Shown here piece after piece: positions 7,253-15,045 of a stretch of 51,082 nt of DNA. The DNA comes from Anaerolineaceae bacterium. GTDB lineage: Bacteria > Chloroflexota > Anaerolineae > Anaerolineales > Villigracilaceae. The first letter of the stretch is position 1, and each line of letters opens with the position of its first letter. Under the pieces are notes generated by a model that saw only the letters and a program-made list of their open reading frames with translations, did not search any database and had not been told where the DNA came from. The stretch spans positions 1-51,082 of the forward strand of contig QZIJ01000117.1 of NCBI GenBank assembly GCA_003598975.1, in the 5' to 3' direction. Position numbers and translations under genes: made by a program.

Positions 7253-8345
7253 TTAATTCTTACCAGAATTCGCTTTCAGGTAGGCCTCCATGAACGCGTC
7301 CAGGTCGCCGTCCAACACTGCCTGCGTGTTGCCGCGCTCGAAGTCAGTGCGATGATCCTTTACCATCTGATAAGGATGCAAAACGTAGGAGCGAATCTGA
7401 CTGCCCCATTCCGCCTTGGTGTACTCGCCGCGCAGGACTGCCACTTCTTCATCTTTTTCTGCCTTCTTGATCTCGAGCAGGCGGGCACGCAAGATTCTCA
7501 AAGCAAATTCGCGATTCTGGGCTTGCGAGCGTTCGTTTTGACAGATGACAACCAGCCCCGTCGGTAAATGTGTAAGACGGATGGCCGTCGAGTTCTTCTG
7601 GACATTCTGCCCGCCCGCGCCCGACGAACGAAAAACATCAATCTTCAATTCGCTCGGGTCGATCTCGACCTCGGGGTCGTCCATGGCAACCTGAGGCAGA
7701 ATCTCCACGAGCGCGAACGAAGTGTGCCGCCGATGCGCCGCGTCAAAAGGAGAAAGTCTCACCAGGCGATGCACACCTTTTTCGGAACGCAAATATCCAA
7801 ACGCGTATTTCCCGTTGACCGCGATGGTCACGGATTTGATTCCCGCCTCCTCGCCCTCGGTGCGGTCCAGCACTTCGGTTCCGAATTCGTGTTTCTCGGC
7901 CCAGCGTAAGAACATGCGCTCGAGCATGGCGGCCCAATCCTGCGAATCCGTCCCGCCCGCGCCCGCGTGGATGGCAAGAATGGCATCATCGTCATCGTAA
8001 CGGCCAGAGAACATGGCGTTGAAGACGCGCGTATCCACTTCCTTTTCGATGGTCGCGGCTTCCGATTCCAAATCCGCGCGCAGGCTTTTATCATCCATGC
8101 GCGCGAGTTCGAGCGCGTCGTGGATGCGCGCCCGAAAGGCGCGCCAGCCATCCACTTCATCGCGAAGTTTGGCGGCCTCGCGGCTGACGCGTTGCGCCTT
8201 CGTGGAATCATTCCAGAAATCAGGCGCGCCTATTTGATTGTCTAATCCAGCCAGTTGGGATTCTTTTGCGGGAAAGTCAAAGACGCTCCAGGATTTGGGT
8301 GATGGCATCCTGTGCGGTGGTCAGTCGGTCAATCAAATCTTGCAT
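7253..8345 (-). CDS. prfB: Peptide chain release factor 2 with programmed +1 frameshift
   Basis: RF2 recognises UGA and UAA stop codons and triggers peptide release. The class I release motif G-G-Q is present in S-G-A-G-G-Q-N-V-Q-K. The gene is in two frames. ATG at 8345, with GGAG upstream, starts 22 codons ending ...L-E-R-L, then an in-frame TGA (8279-8277). The slippery CTT-TGA-C allows a +1 shift that skips the T at 8279 and continues at GAC (8278) as D-F-P-A-K. The product is about 363 residues, the normal RF2 length. A GGAG-like element lies just upstream of the CTT codon, as in known prfB sites. Low RF2 favours the shift, giving autoregulation. An alternative start at 8308 in the second frame is an artefact. 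The gene lies downstream of ftsY on the same strand. Confidence 0.93.
8277..8285 (-). promoter_or_regulatory. prfB +1 frameshift site
   Basis: On the minus strand the sequence reads CGT-CTT-TGA-C, with GGAG a few bases before the CTT. This is the canonical RF2 autoregulatory recoding site. Confidence 0.92.
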
Positions 8346-8367
8346 GAGTCCTCCAAGCATTACCACC

Positions 8368-8469
8368 CGTCATTGCGAGAGCGATCTTCCCGAAGCAATC
8401 CCTCGTTCGACGAGGAGATTGCTTCGTTGGCCTTCGACTTCGCTACGTTCAGGCCTCCTCGCAATGACG
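8368..8469. repeat. Palindromic intergenic repeat, about 100 bp
   Basis: CGTCATTGCGAG at 8368-8379 is the inverted complement of the right end at 8458-8469. Inside are nested inverted segments, GAAGCAATC near 8392 and GATTGCTTC near 8417. The element fills most of the gap between ftsY and prfB. Part of the right half (CTCGCAATGACG and a TTCGACT-CG segment) recurs inside the moeA-like gene near 48,198-48,245, so it is a dispersed repeat. Confidence 0.75.
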
Positions 8470-8475
8470 AAAAGG

Positions 8476-9384
8476 TTATGAATTCAAAATTCCGTCCACA
8501 AACGAATCGGGGTCGAAGGGCGTCAGGTCTTCGGGTTTCTCGCCGAGACCCGCGAACAAAATCGGGATGCCGAGTTCATGTTGAATGGCAAACGCCATTC
8601 CGCCGCGCGCGGACGAATCGAGTTTGGCAAGGATGATGCCCGTCACGTTCACGGCCTCTTTGAACTTGCGCGCCTGTTCCAGCGCGTTCTGTCCCGTGGT
8701 CGCGTCCAGAACCAGCCAGATGTGGTGTGGCGCGCCCGCCAGCGCCTTGCCGACAACGCGATACACTTTGCGGAGTTCCTCCATCAAGTTGAAGCGAGTC
8801 TGCAATCGGCCCGCCGTGTCTATCAGGATGACATCCACGCCGCGGGAGAGGCCAGACTGGACGGCGTTGAACGCCACCGCGCCCGGGTCGGACTCCGGTG
8901 CGCCCGCCACCACTGGGACATTGAGGCGGTCACCCCAGACCTGGAGTTGATCCACCGCCGCGGCGCGGAACGTATCCGCCGCGCCGAAGAGGATGGTTTT
9001 CCCCTCGGCGTGAAAGCGTGCGCCCAGTTTCGCGGCGCTGGTGGTCTTGCCCGATCCATTGACACCAACGAGCAGGATCACCATTGGGATTGCGGAAAAA
9101 TCCAGCGCGGGCGGGTTGTCGAGGCGGGAGCGAAGTTCCGCTTTCAAGGCCGAATTAAGTTCCTCGGAGCGAAGCAGGCCACGGTCACGCGTGAGGCGTT
9201 TGAGCGAATCGAGTACGCTGGTAGCGGTGTCGATTCCGAGGTCCGCTTGGACGAGAAGAGTCTCCAGATCGTCCCACGTTTGGGTGGTGATTTCTGTCGC
9301 ACCCAGTAATGAAGCAACGCGCCCGAGGGCGGCTTTGCCGGTCCTGGAGAGGCCCGCGCGCCAGCGGGATAGCATATCGGTCAT
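8476..9384 (-). CDS. ftsY: Signal recognition particle receptor FtsY
   Basis: This 302-residue GTPase is the membrane-side receptor for the signal recognition particle and delivers nascent membrane proteins to the translocon. An N-domain helical bundle (about residues 1-90) is followed by the NG GTPase: G1 loop G-V-N-G-S-G-K-T-T, D-T-F-R-A-A-A, D-T-A-G-R, and the G4 guanine motif, which reads A-K-L-D in place of the usual T-K-L-D. The long acidic A-domain of E. coli FtsY is absent, as in many bacteria. There is no ribosome binding site; a TATAAT lies eight bases before the ATG, suggesting a leaderless transcript. Confidence 0.92.
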   Translation of the reverse strand: MTDMLSRWRAGLSRTGKAALGRVASLLGATEITTQTWDDLETLLVQADLGIDTATSVLDSLKRLTRDRGLLRSEELNSALKAELRSRLDNPPALDFSAIPMVILLVGVNGSGKTTSAAKLGARFHAEGKTILFGAADTFRAAAVDQLQVWGDRLNVPVVAGAPESDPGAVAFNAVQSGLSRGVDVILIDTAGRLQTRFNLMEELRKVYRVVGKALAGAPHHIWLVLDATTGQNALEQARKFKEAVNVTGIILAKLDSSARGGMAFAIQHELGIPILFAGLGEKPEDLTPFDPDSFVDGILNS

Positions 9385-9392
9385 GGCGTGCG

Positions 9393-9398
9393 ATTATA
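9393..9398 (-). promoter_or_regulatory. -10 box of ftsY, leaderless
   Basis: TATAAT on the minus strand ends eight bases before the ftsY ATG at 9384, so transcription should begin at or next to the start codon. No clear -35 element was seen. Confidence 0.6.
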
Positions 9399-9422
9399 TC
9401 ATGGGGGTTTAATGTTTTATGT

Positions 9423-9428
9423 TATACT
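9423..9428 (+). promoter_or_regulatory. -10 box of trxA
   Basis: TATACT lies on the plus strand in the divergent ftsY-trxA gap and would start transcription near 9435, about 55 nt before trxA. No good -35 was identified. Confidence 0.5.
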
Positions 9429-9490
9429 CACCGACTGGTAGCGACCAGACCAGCGGGTCAAATCGCTAAAAACTTTTGTTTGAGGTACCA

Positions 9491-9835
9491 ATGATCGAAG
9501 AACCCATTCACGTCACTGATGATGCTTTCGAGAAGACCGTCCTGCAATCGCAACTTCCTGTAATCGTTGATTTCTGGGCGCCGTGGTGCGGACCCTGCAA
9601 AATGGTCGCGCCTATTCTGGATAAACTTGCGAAGGAAAACGCCGGCAAGTTGCTGGTTGCCAAAGTGAACACAGACGAGAATCCCGAATGGGCGGGCAAA
9701 TTTGGCGTTCAAGGCATTCCTACAATGTTGTTTGTTTCGGAAGGCAAGGTAGTACACCGACAGGTGGGAGCGCTCCCAGAGCGAATGTTGCGGGATGTAG
9801 TCAGCCAGTTCGTGGAAGTCATCGCTCAAGCCTGA
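9491..9835 (+). CDS. trxA: Thioredoxin
   Basis: This 114-residue thioredoxin is a cytoplasmic dithiol reductant for enzymes such as peroxiredoxins and ribonucleotide reductase. The redox motif W-C-G-P-C is complete, with cysteines at residues 33 and 36, and the cis-proline loop G-I-P-T-M is present. ATG at 9491 follows GAGGT closely; an upstream in-frame TTG (9476) is not needed. It is followed after 16 bases by a lipoprotein gene and may be transcribed with it. No signal peptide is present, so it is not an exported thioredoxin. Confidence 0.95.
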   Translation: MIEEPIHVTDDAFEKTVLQSQLPVIVDFWAPWCGPCKMVAPILDKLAKENAGKLLVAKVNTDENPEWAGKFGVQGIPTMLFVSEGKVVHRQVGALPERMLRDVVSQFVEVIAQA

Positions 9836-9851
9836 ATCCCAGGAGGTGTGT

Positions 9852-10535
9852 ATGAACCACCGAATGTTTTTCGTGGTTCTGGTGTTGTCCGTCGCGTTGA
9901 GCGCGTGCATGCCGGGACTTTCACCGATTTCCGCGGGTGATTCACAGGCCACATCGGTTGCACTGGCGCGCACACAGGCGGCACTGACCCTGGCTTCGTT
10001 GCCCACCCCCACGCTCCCACCTTCCAATACGCCGCCGCCAACATTCACGAACACTCCCACGGCCACGAAGCGCGCAACCAAAACAGCGACGACTGCCGCT
10101 GAAACAAGTGGAACCGCCAGCATATCAGAAACGTCTACATTGGCAGGCGCTGAAACTGGAACCGTCACTGCGACGGCTGGCACAACCACAGCGACTCTTG
10201 CCGTCTCCGGCACACCTACGGTTACACGCACACCAACACCGGGGCCGCTTCTGTGGGGCACCGTACCGCCTGAGGTTCCTTTCGCTTTTATCACGCTGAA
10301 AAACCTGACGAACGATATGGTGTACATTTCGTTCCACTGCAAACTGGAGAATGGACTGACTTCGTACCTGGAATATCCCGTTTATTCCACGCTCAAGGTG
10401 AAGATACCTTCCGGCCCATGTCATTATGTGGCGTGGGTGAAGGGACAGCAGTTCACAGGCGATGTTCACATCAAGAAATCCGAGGAATATACCTTCACGT
10501 TCAAACCCAAGAAGATACTCTTCACGCAACCGTAA
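9852..10535 (+). CDS. Lipoprotein with Thr/Pro-rich linker, unknown function
   Basis: This protein of about 227 residues has a lipoprotein signal peptide: a hydrophobic stretch then L-S-V-A-L-S-A-C, with the lipidated Cys near residue 19. A Thr/Pro/Ala-rich spacer (about residues 45-130) would lift the C-terminal domain off the membrane. The C-terminal domain of about 95 residues is beta-rich with two cysteines (H-C-K-L and G-P-C-H) and is not recognised. The start at 9852 follows AGGAGGTG; an in-frame GTG at 9846 overlaps that site and is unlikely. The next gene has the same architecture and may be a distant paralogue. Such Thr/Pro stalks are common in Anaerolineae exported proteins. Confidence 0.75.
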   Translation: MNHRMFFVVLVLSVALSACMPGLSPISAGDSQATSVALARTQAALTLASLPTPTLPPSNTPPPTFTNTPTATKRATKTATTAAETSGTASISETSTLAGAETGTVTATAGTTTATLAVSGTPTVTRTPTPGPLLWGTVPPEVPFAFITLKNLTNDMVYISFHCKLENGLTSYLEYPVYSTLKVKIPSGPCHYVAWVKGQQFTGDVHIKKSEEYTFTFKPKKILFTQP

Positions 10536-10561
10536 AACAAAGGAGTAAAAGGAGTTAGCAA

Positions 10562-11155
10562 ATGAAAAGAGTGTTACCCCTGATTCTGGGGATTACCGTT
10601 TTACTGGCAGCCTGCGGCCCAAAGGCAACGCCGACGATTGACGCGGCCAGCGTCAATGCCACGGCAGTGTCCATGGCCTATACCATGGCCGCACAGACTC
10701 AGGCCGCCATGCCGACCGCGACCAACACACCCGAGCCGACGGCAACGTTCACCCTGCCGCCGCCCACCCCGACCTTTCTCGCGCTTCCGACCCTGGGGGC
10801 CACAGCCACCAAGGCCGCGGCCGGTGACGGTCCTTGCTATCACGCCATGATGCCCGATCCGCCCGGCAAAAAATTTACAGCCCGGGTTTGGAACACGAAC
10901 AAAGTGCCTGTATCCGGGAACATCTGTCTCTACGATGATCGCAGCGGCCACAAAGTGACCGGCGTCATCGGCATCAGCCTGGGCAGAAACGCCGATGTTA
11001 TCCTGAGTGTCCCGCAGGGATGTTACTCGGCCTACTTCTGGGTGAACGACCCCAAGACTCCCTCCACCGCCTCGGGCTCCGCGCTGTGCGCCAACAACGC
11101 GGACAAGTGGACCTTCAAGATCACTGCCAACAACGTGCAGTTGCTCCCTCCGTAA
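10562..11155 (+). CDS. Lipoprotein with Thr/Pro-rich linker, unknown function
   Basis: This 197-residue lipoprotein has the lipobox L-L-A-A-C with the modified Cys near residue 18, then a Thr/Pro stalk to about residue 85. The C-terminal domain has four cysteines (G-P-C-Y, N-I-C-L, G-C-Y and L-C-A-N) that could form two disulfides outside the cell. The start has AAGGAG about eight bases upstream. It lies 26 bases after the previous lipoprotein and probably belongs to the same transcript, ending at the terminator at 11174. The function is not recognised. Confidence 0.75.
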   Translation: MKRVLPLILGITVLLAACGPKATPTIDAASVNATAVSMAYTMAAQTQAAMPTATNTPEPTATFTLPPPTPTFLALPTLGATATKAAAGDGPCYHAMMPDPPGKKFTARVWNTNKVPVSGNICLYDDRSGHKVTGVIGISLGRNADVILSVPQGCYSAYFWVNDPKTPSTASGSALCANNADKWTFKITANNVQLLPP

Positions 11156-11173
11156 ATCACAACCGTTGAATCG

Positions 11174-11208
11174 AAAAAGCGGACGCGCCAAAATCGCGTC
11201 CGCTTTTT
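11174..11208. terminator. Bidirectional intrinsic terminator
   Basis: A 14-bp perfect stem has five A at one end and five T at the other, with a seven-base loop. It separates the lipoprotein gene from the convergent murA and can work in both directions. Confidence 0.9.
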
Positions 11209-11219
11209 GTTCCTGTCAG

Positions 11220-12500
11220 TTACTCTGTCACCCGCTCGATCTTCGCGCCCAGGGCGCGTAGTTTTTCATCCACGCGCTCATAGCCGCGGTCTATCTGACT
11301 GATGTTGCGGATGGTAGACTGCCCGTCCGCGGCGAGCGCGGCCAGCAAAAGCGACATGCCCGCGCGGATATCGGGGCTTTCCAATTTTTCGCCGAACAAC
11401 TGGCTCGGTCCCTGGACGAGACAGCGATACGGGTCGCACAGGATGATGCGCGCACCCATCCCCACCAACTTGTCGGTGAAGTACATGCGTCCCGAATACA
11501 TCCAATCGTGGAATAGCACCGATCCTTTGGTTTGCGTCGCGACGGTGACGGCAATGCTCATCAAGTCGGTGGGAAAAGCAGGCCAGACATTGGTCTTTAT
11601 TTCGGGAATGACCCCACCCAGGTCGGTCACTACTTCAAGAGGCTGGTCGGCAGGGACAACCAGGTCATCGCTTTCCGTCTGCCAGACGACTCCCAGACGG
11701 CGAAAAACCTGTGCGATCATTTCGAGATAATTCACGCCCGCGTTGCGGATGCGAATCTCGCCATGCGTGACAACGGCCGCACCGACCAGGCTGATCACTT
11801 CGAGATAATCGGGACCAACGGTAAACTCGCCGCCGCGCAGACTGTCCACGCCTTCGATGTGCAGGGTGTTCGACCCGATGTTTTCGATGCGCGCGCCCAA
11901 CTTGTTAAGGAAGCGGCACAATTCCTGAATGTGCGGTTCGGAGGCCGCATTGCGAATGACGGTGATACCCCGGGCACGCACCGCCGCCATGATGACATTT
12001 TCCGTGGCAGTCACACTGGCCTCGTCAAGCAAAATGTCCGCACCTTTCAAACCATGTGACACAAATTCCAATTCGCGCCCATAGGTGACTTCCGCGCCGA
12101 GGGCCTGCAAGGCAAGGATGTGCGTATCGAGACGACGGCGGCCGATCACGTCCCCGCCCGGGGGGAAGAGACGCAGTCCGCCGGCGCGGGCGGTCATCGG
12201 TCCCGCGAGCAGGATCGAGGCGCGGATGCGGCGGCAGAGGTCGGGGTCCAGGTCCGCCGGCCGAACGGTCCGCGCAGTGACGCGCCAGGAGTCATCGCCC
12301 AAATCCTCCACCGTCACGCCCAACCTTTCGATGAGATGCCGCATATCGCTCACGTCACGGATGCGCGGCACGTTGTGAAGAATGACCGGCTCGTCGGTCA
12401 GCAGGCAGGCCGCCAGCAACGGCAGGGCGGCGTTCTTGTTCCCGCCCGGTGTGACCTCCCCACGCAGGGGAGTCCCTCCTTCGATGACAAATTTTTCCAT
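11220..12500 (-). CDS. murA: UDP-N-acetylglucosamine 1-carboxyvinyltransferase, Asp active-site variant
   Basis: MurA transfers enolpyruvate from PEP to UDP-GlcNAc, the first committed step of peptidoglycan synthesis. This 426-residue protein has the usual length and EPT fold repeats, with the substrate-binding G-N-K-N-A-A-L-P near residues 20-27. In the mobile loop, where most bacteria have P-G-G-C with the PEP-reactive cysteine, it has P-P-G-G-D with Asp at residue 117. An Asp here is known from mycobacterial and chlamydial MurA and gives fosfomycin insensitivity. The C-terminal half diverges from the E. coli type. A second murA may exist elsewhere. The start follows AGGAG closely. The gene is alone between a shared terminator and the divergent prepilin peptidase. 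Confidence 0.88.
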   Translation of the reverse strand: MEKFVIEGGTPLRGEVTPGGNKNAALPLLAACLLTDEPVILHNVPRIRDVSDMRHLIERLGVTVEDLGDDSWRVTARTVRPADLDPDLCRRIRASILLAGPMTARAGGLRLFPPGGDVIGRRRLDTHILALQALGAEVTYGRELEFVSHGLKGADILLDEASVTATENVIMAAVRARGITVIRNAASEPHIQELCRFLNKLGARIENIGSNTLHIEGVDSLRGGEFTVGPDYLEVISLVGAAVVTHGEIRIRNAGVNYLEMIAQVFRRLGVVWQTESDDLVVPADQPLEVVTDLGGVIPEIKTNVWPAFPTDLMSIAVTVATQTKGSVLFHDWMYSGRMYFTDKLVGMGARIILCDPYRCLVQGPSQLFGEKLESPDIRAGMSLLLAALAADGQSTIRNISQIDRGYERVDEKLRALGAKIERVTE

Positions 12501-12579
12501 GGGTTCTCCTGTGAAGTCCCCGTCATTCTAAGGCAGTTTTTCGCTTTCGCCAAGCACATTACAATACACTTACATCCCT

Positions 12580-12607
12580 TTGAGCGGCGATTCGTTTGGA
12601 ATATAAT
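12580..12607 (+). promoter_or_regulatory. Promoter of the prepilin peptidase gene, leaderless
   Basis: TTGAGC at 12580-12585 and TATAAT at 12602-12607 have 16-bp spacing. The predicted start of transcription coincides with the GTG at 12614. Confidence 0.7.
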
Positions 12608-12613
12608 GACACC

Positions 12614-13399
12614 GTGGAATCTGGTCTAGTCATCCCGCTGATCGCGGGGTGGGTCGGCGGCTGGATTGTGAATTATCTGGCCGACGTTCTGCCCCACACC
12701 CGCCGCTTCAGCCGGCCCACCTGCCCTCACTGCAACACAATTTATTCCTGGCAGGATTATCTTCTGTTTCGCGCCTGCCGTTCGTGCGGAAACAGGCGCA
12801 CCATTCGCACCTGGGTCGTTCAACTGTTCCTGGCGGCGTTCAGTGTTTACATCTGGATCTCGCCGCCTGCTCATTTGGGATTTGCGCTTGGATTAATTCT
12901 TCTGCTGTACTTTACCATGGACTTTGTGATTGACCTGGAACACCGCCTGATCCTCCACACGACCAGCATTTTCGGCGCTTTTCTTGGACTGGGGGTTGGG
13001 TTCCTGCGGCAGGGACTCTCGTCCACGCTGATAGGCGGCGCGGTCGGCTTCGGGATGGTGTTCCTATTCTACCTGTTCGGTGTGCTCTTCACAAAAATAC
13101 GGGCGCGGCGGTTGCAATCTGCTGGCCTTGAAGCGGACGATGAAGAGGCCTTCGGCGCGGGCGACGTGATCCTGGCGACGATCATCGGGTTCATCCTTGG
13201 CTGGCCGCTGACCTGGTTCGGAATCCTGTTCGGCGTCCTGCTCGGAGGTGTGATCAGCGTCCTGATCATGCTCATCCTTTTCCTCTCGCGGCGGTTTCAA
13301 TCCTGGATGGTGTTCATCCCGTTCGGGCCGTTCTTCATCACCAGCGCCTTCCTGATCGTCTATCTGCCGCAACTCGTAAAGTTCCTAGTACCTAAGTAG
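12614..13399 (+). CDS. Prepilin peptidase, A24 family
   Basis: This membrane aspartyl protease of about 261 residues would remove the positively charged leader from type IV or Flp-type prepilins. The N-terminal zinc-type cysteine pairs are present as C-P-H-C (37-40) and C-R-S-C (55-58), in the domain linked to N-methylation in PilD. The two catalytic aspartates are in V-I-D-L-E-H (D107) and in the G-A-G-D-V motif, matching the family's G-x-G-D. About seven membrane segments follow. The frame is open from a TTG at 12596, but that codon lies upstream of the -10 box, so GTG at 12614, at the predicted transcript start, is preferred. Its likely substrates are the TadE-like proteins just downstream. 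Confidence 0.85.
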   Translation: MESGLVIPLIAGWVGGWIVNYLADVLPHTRRFSRPTCPHCNTIYSWQDYLLFRACRSCGNRRTIRTWVVQLFLAAFSVYIWISPPAHLGFALGLILLLYFTMDFVIDLEHRLILHTTSIFGAFLGLGVGFLRQGLSSTLIGGAVGFGMVFLFYLFGVLFTKIRARRLQSAGLEADDEEAFGAGDVILATIIGFILGWPLTWFGILFGVLLGGVISVLIMLILFLSRRFQSWMVFIPFGPFFITSAFLIVYLPQLVKFLVPK

Positions 13400-13401
13400 G
13401 A

Positions 13402-13430
13402 TTGGACGATTATTACCCTGCCTCTAAACT
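13402..13430 (+). promoter_or_regulatory. Candidate promoter of the TadE/TadG cluster
   Basis: TTGGAC at 13402-13407 and TAAACT at 13425-13430 are 17 bp apart, just after the peptidase stop and before the first TadE-like gene. Confidence 0.5.
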
Positions 13431-13451
13431 AGAATCGGGAACCGATTAAAT

Positions 13452-14576
13452 ATGAAAAAGAAACCAACCCACTCTCAGAAAAGCCCGGCGCAGGCCATGG
13501 TGGAATTTGCGCTGGTCCTGCCCATCCTTTTACTGCTCATCTACGGCCTGCTCGAGGTGGGACGTTTGCTTTTCATCTACAGCAGTGTTGTGTCTGCCGC
13601 GCGGCAGGCCTCCCGTTACGGCTCCACGACGGGTGTCAACGCGGCGGGCACATTCCGCTACCGCGATTGCGATGGGATGCGGGATGCCGCCCAACGGGTT
13701 GGATTCATTGATAACTTTGCAGACGCAGATATTGAAATCTGGCACGATGAGGGAGAAGGTGTGAACCAGGTTTCTTATTGTCCTCCCGGCCAGGCGATAG
13801 ACGCCACCTTCACGCCCACGACAGGAAACATCAACCGCGTACGCGTGCGCGTCCACACACAGTACACGCCCATTGTCCCGATTCTGCCGCTGGAACCGTT
13901 TGAGATCGAATCAGTCAGCGCGCGCACCATCCTGGTCAGCGTGCCGATCATCATCACCGCCGCGCCGCAGGGATGGAATCCCAACAATTCCCCCATCCCC
14001 CCGGATACGGCCACTGCCACCATCACGCTCACGCCTTCCGAGACTCCCACCGCGTCGCCCACTGGTACCGCCACCAATACTCCCACCGCTACACGTACAC
14101 CCACCATTACACGCACTCCTACCATCACATTCACCCCATCCAAAACCGGCACGCCAACAAAGACCGGCACGCCCACCAGCACCGGAACAGCAACCGGTAC
14201 TGCACTGGCTTGCGATGTGCGTCACGGCGACTTGAAGACATCGCCCTTCGGCATGACGATATTCAACAATAACGCCACTGTAGTAGTGCATATCACGCAA
14301 ATTCAGGTCTATTGGAACCCGTCATCCCCTGCCGGACAAAAACTTAAAACCATCAATTTGGGGGGAACTCTGATCTGGTCATCTGAAACTACAGGTTCCC
14401 CGTTGGTTGTCTCCAGTTTCATTGGCGATGTGTCCATCGCGGCCGGCGGAAACAAACTCTTGCAAGTGGGTTTTGAAAAGAACTATAAATCCACCGGAAT
14501 CGAACAGATCATCGTTGATTTTGCTGAAAACGGCTGTCCGACCCTGGATTCGAATGACAACAGTCAACTACAATGA
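13452..14576 (+). CDS. TadE-like pseudopilin with Thr/Pro-rich stalk and C-terminal domain
   Basis: This 374-residue protein begins with a TadE-type N-terminus: a short basic leader, then A-M-V-E-F-A with the conserved Glu, and a hydrophobic helix (about residues 15-40). TadE-family pseudopilins support assembly of Flp/Tad pili. The soluble domain (about 45-165) is followed by a long Thr/Pro repeat stalk (about 180-250) and a C-terminal beta-rich domain of about 120 residues. That last part is unusual, since classical TadE proteins are under 200 residues. The gene is first in a run with a four-base overlap (ATGA) to the next. The pilin and secretion ATPase genes of a full tad locus are not in the window. 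Confidence 0.75.
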   Translation: MKKKPTHSQKSPAQAMVEFALVLPILLLLIYGLLEVGRLLFIYSSVVSAARQASRYGSTTGVNAAGTFRYRDCDGMRDAAQRVGFIDNFADADIEIWHDEGEGVNQVSYCPPGQAIDATFTPTTGNINRVRVRVHTQYTPIVPILPLEPFEIESVSARTILVSVPIIITAAPQGWNPNNSPIPPDTATATITLTPSETPTASPTGTATNTPTATRTPTITRTPTITFTPSKTGTPTKTGTPTSTGTATGTALACDVRHGDLKTSPFGMTIFNNNATVVVHITQIQVYWNPSSPAGQKLKTINLGGTLIWSSETTGSPLVVSSFIGDVSIAAGGNKLLQVGFEKNYKSTGIEQIIVDFAENGCPTLDSNDNSQLQ

Positions 14577-15019
14577 AAACAAACAACCATTTCCCCAACA
14601 AAAGAGGCCAAAGTCTGGTGGAATTCGCCATCAGTCTGACCTTCATTTTGATCCTGCTTGCGGGCGCGATCTACTTCGGCATCGGGCTTTTTTATTACGT
14701 TGCCATGCGTGACGCCGCGCAGGAGGGCGCTCTCTACGGATCAATGAATCCAACCGACCTTGGAGGAATTCAAACGCGAGTCGCGGATTCATCTGGACCT
14801 GGCCTTGTTCGTGGTCTCTATGACTCCGGGCAACTTACCGTCGCCATCACCTATACGGGCGCGGCCTGTGAAGGAAACGGAATTACCGTAACGCTCCAGC
14901 ACGACTATTCATTGAACTGGCTTCCTGTTGGCGCATTTATTGAGCCATTCATCGGACATGACTATATCCGATTAAGAGCGGCGGTAACCGACACCATCCT
15001 CACTCCTCCGTGTCCCTAG
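14573..15019 (+). CDS. TadE-like pseudopilin
   Basis: This 148-residue protein has the classical TadE layout: the basic leader K-R-G-Q-S-L-V-E-F-A with Gly before the cleavage point and Glu at +5, a hydrophobic helix at about residues 15-40, and a short extracytoplasmic domain with two cysteines. It overlaps the previous TadE-like gene by four bases, and the TadG-like gene starts 26 bases after it. It is probably processed by the A24 peptidase upstream and forms a minor envelope complex with its neighbours. Confidence 0.8.
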   Translation: MKTNNHFPNKRGQSLVEFAISLTFILILLAGAIYFGIGLFYYVAMRDAAQEGALYGSMNPTDLGGIQTRVADSSGPGLVRGLYDSGQLTVAITYTGAACEGNGITVTLQHDYSLNWLPVGAFIEPFIGHDYIRLRAAVTDTILTPPCP

Positions 15020-15045
15020 CGCGGATGCCCGAAAGGAAAACTTCC

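Noticed and set aside
9458..10342. 294-codon minus-strand frame opposite trxA and a lipoprotein gene
   Set aside because: It is a Val/Ala-rich shadow of the Thr-rich stalk coding region.
14080..14200. Possible CRISPR or tandem repeat in the TadE-like gene
   Set aside because: The repetition is a degenerate Thr/Pro codon pattern, without constant repeats and unique spacers.
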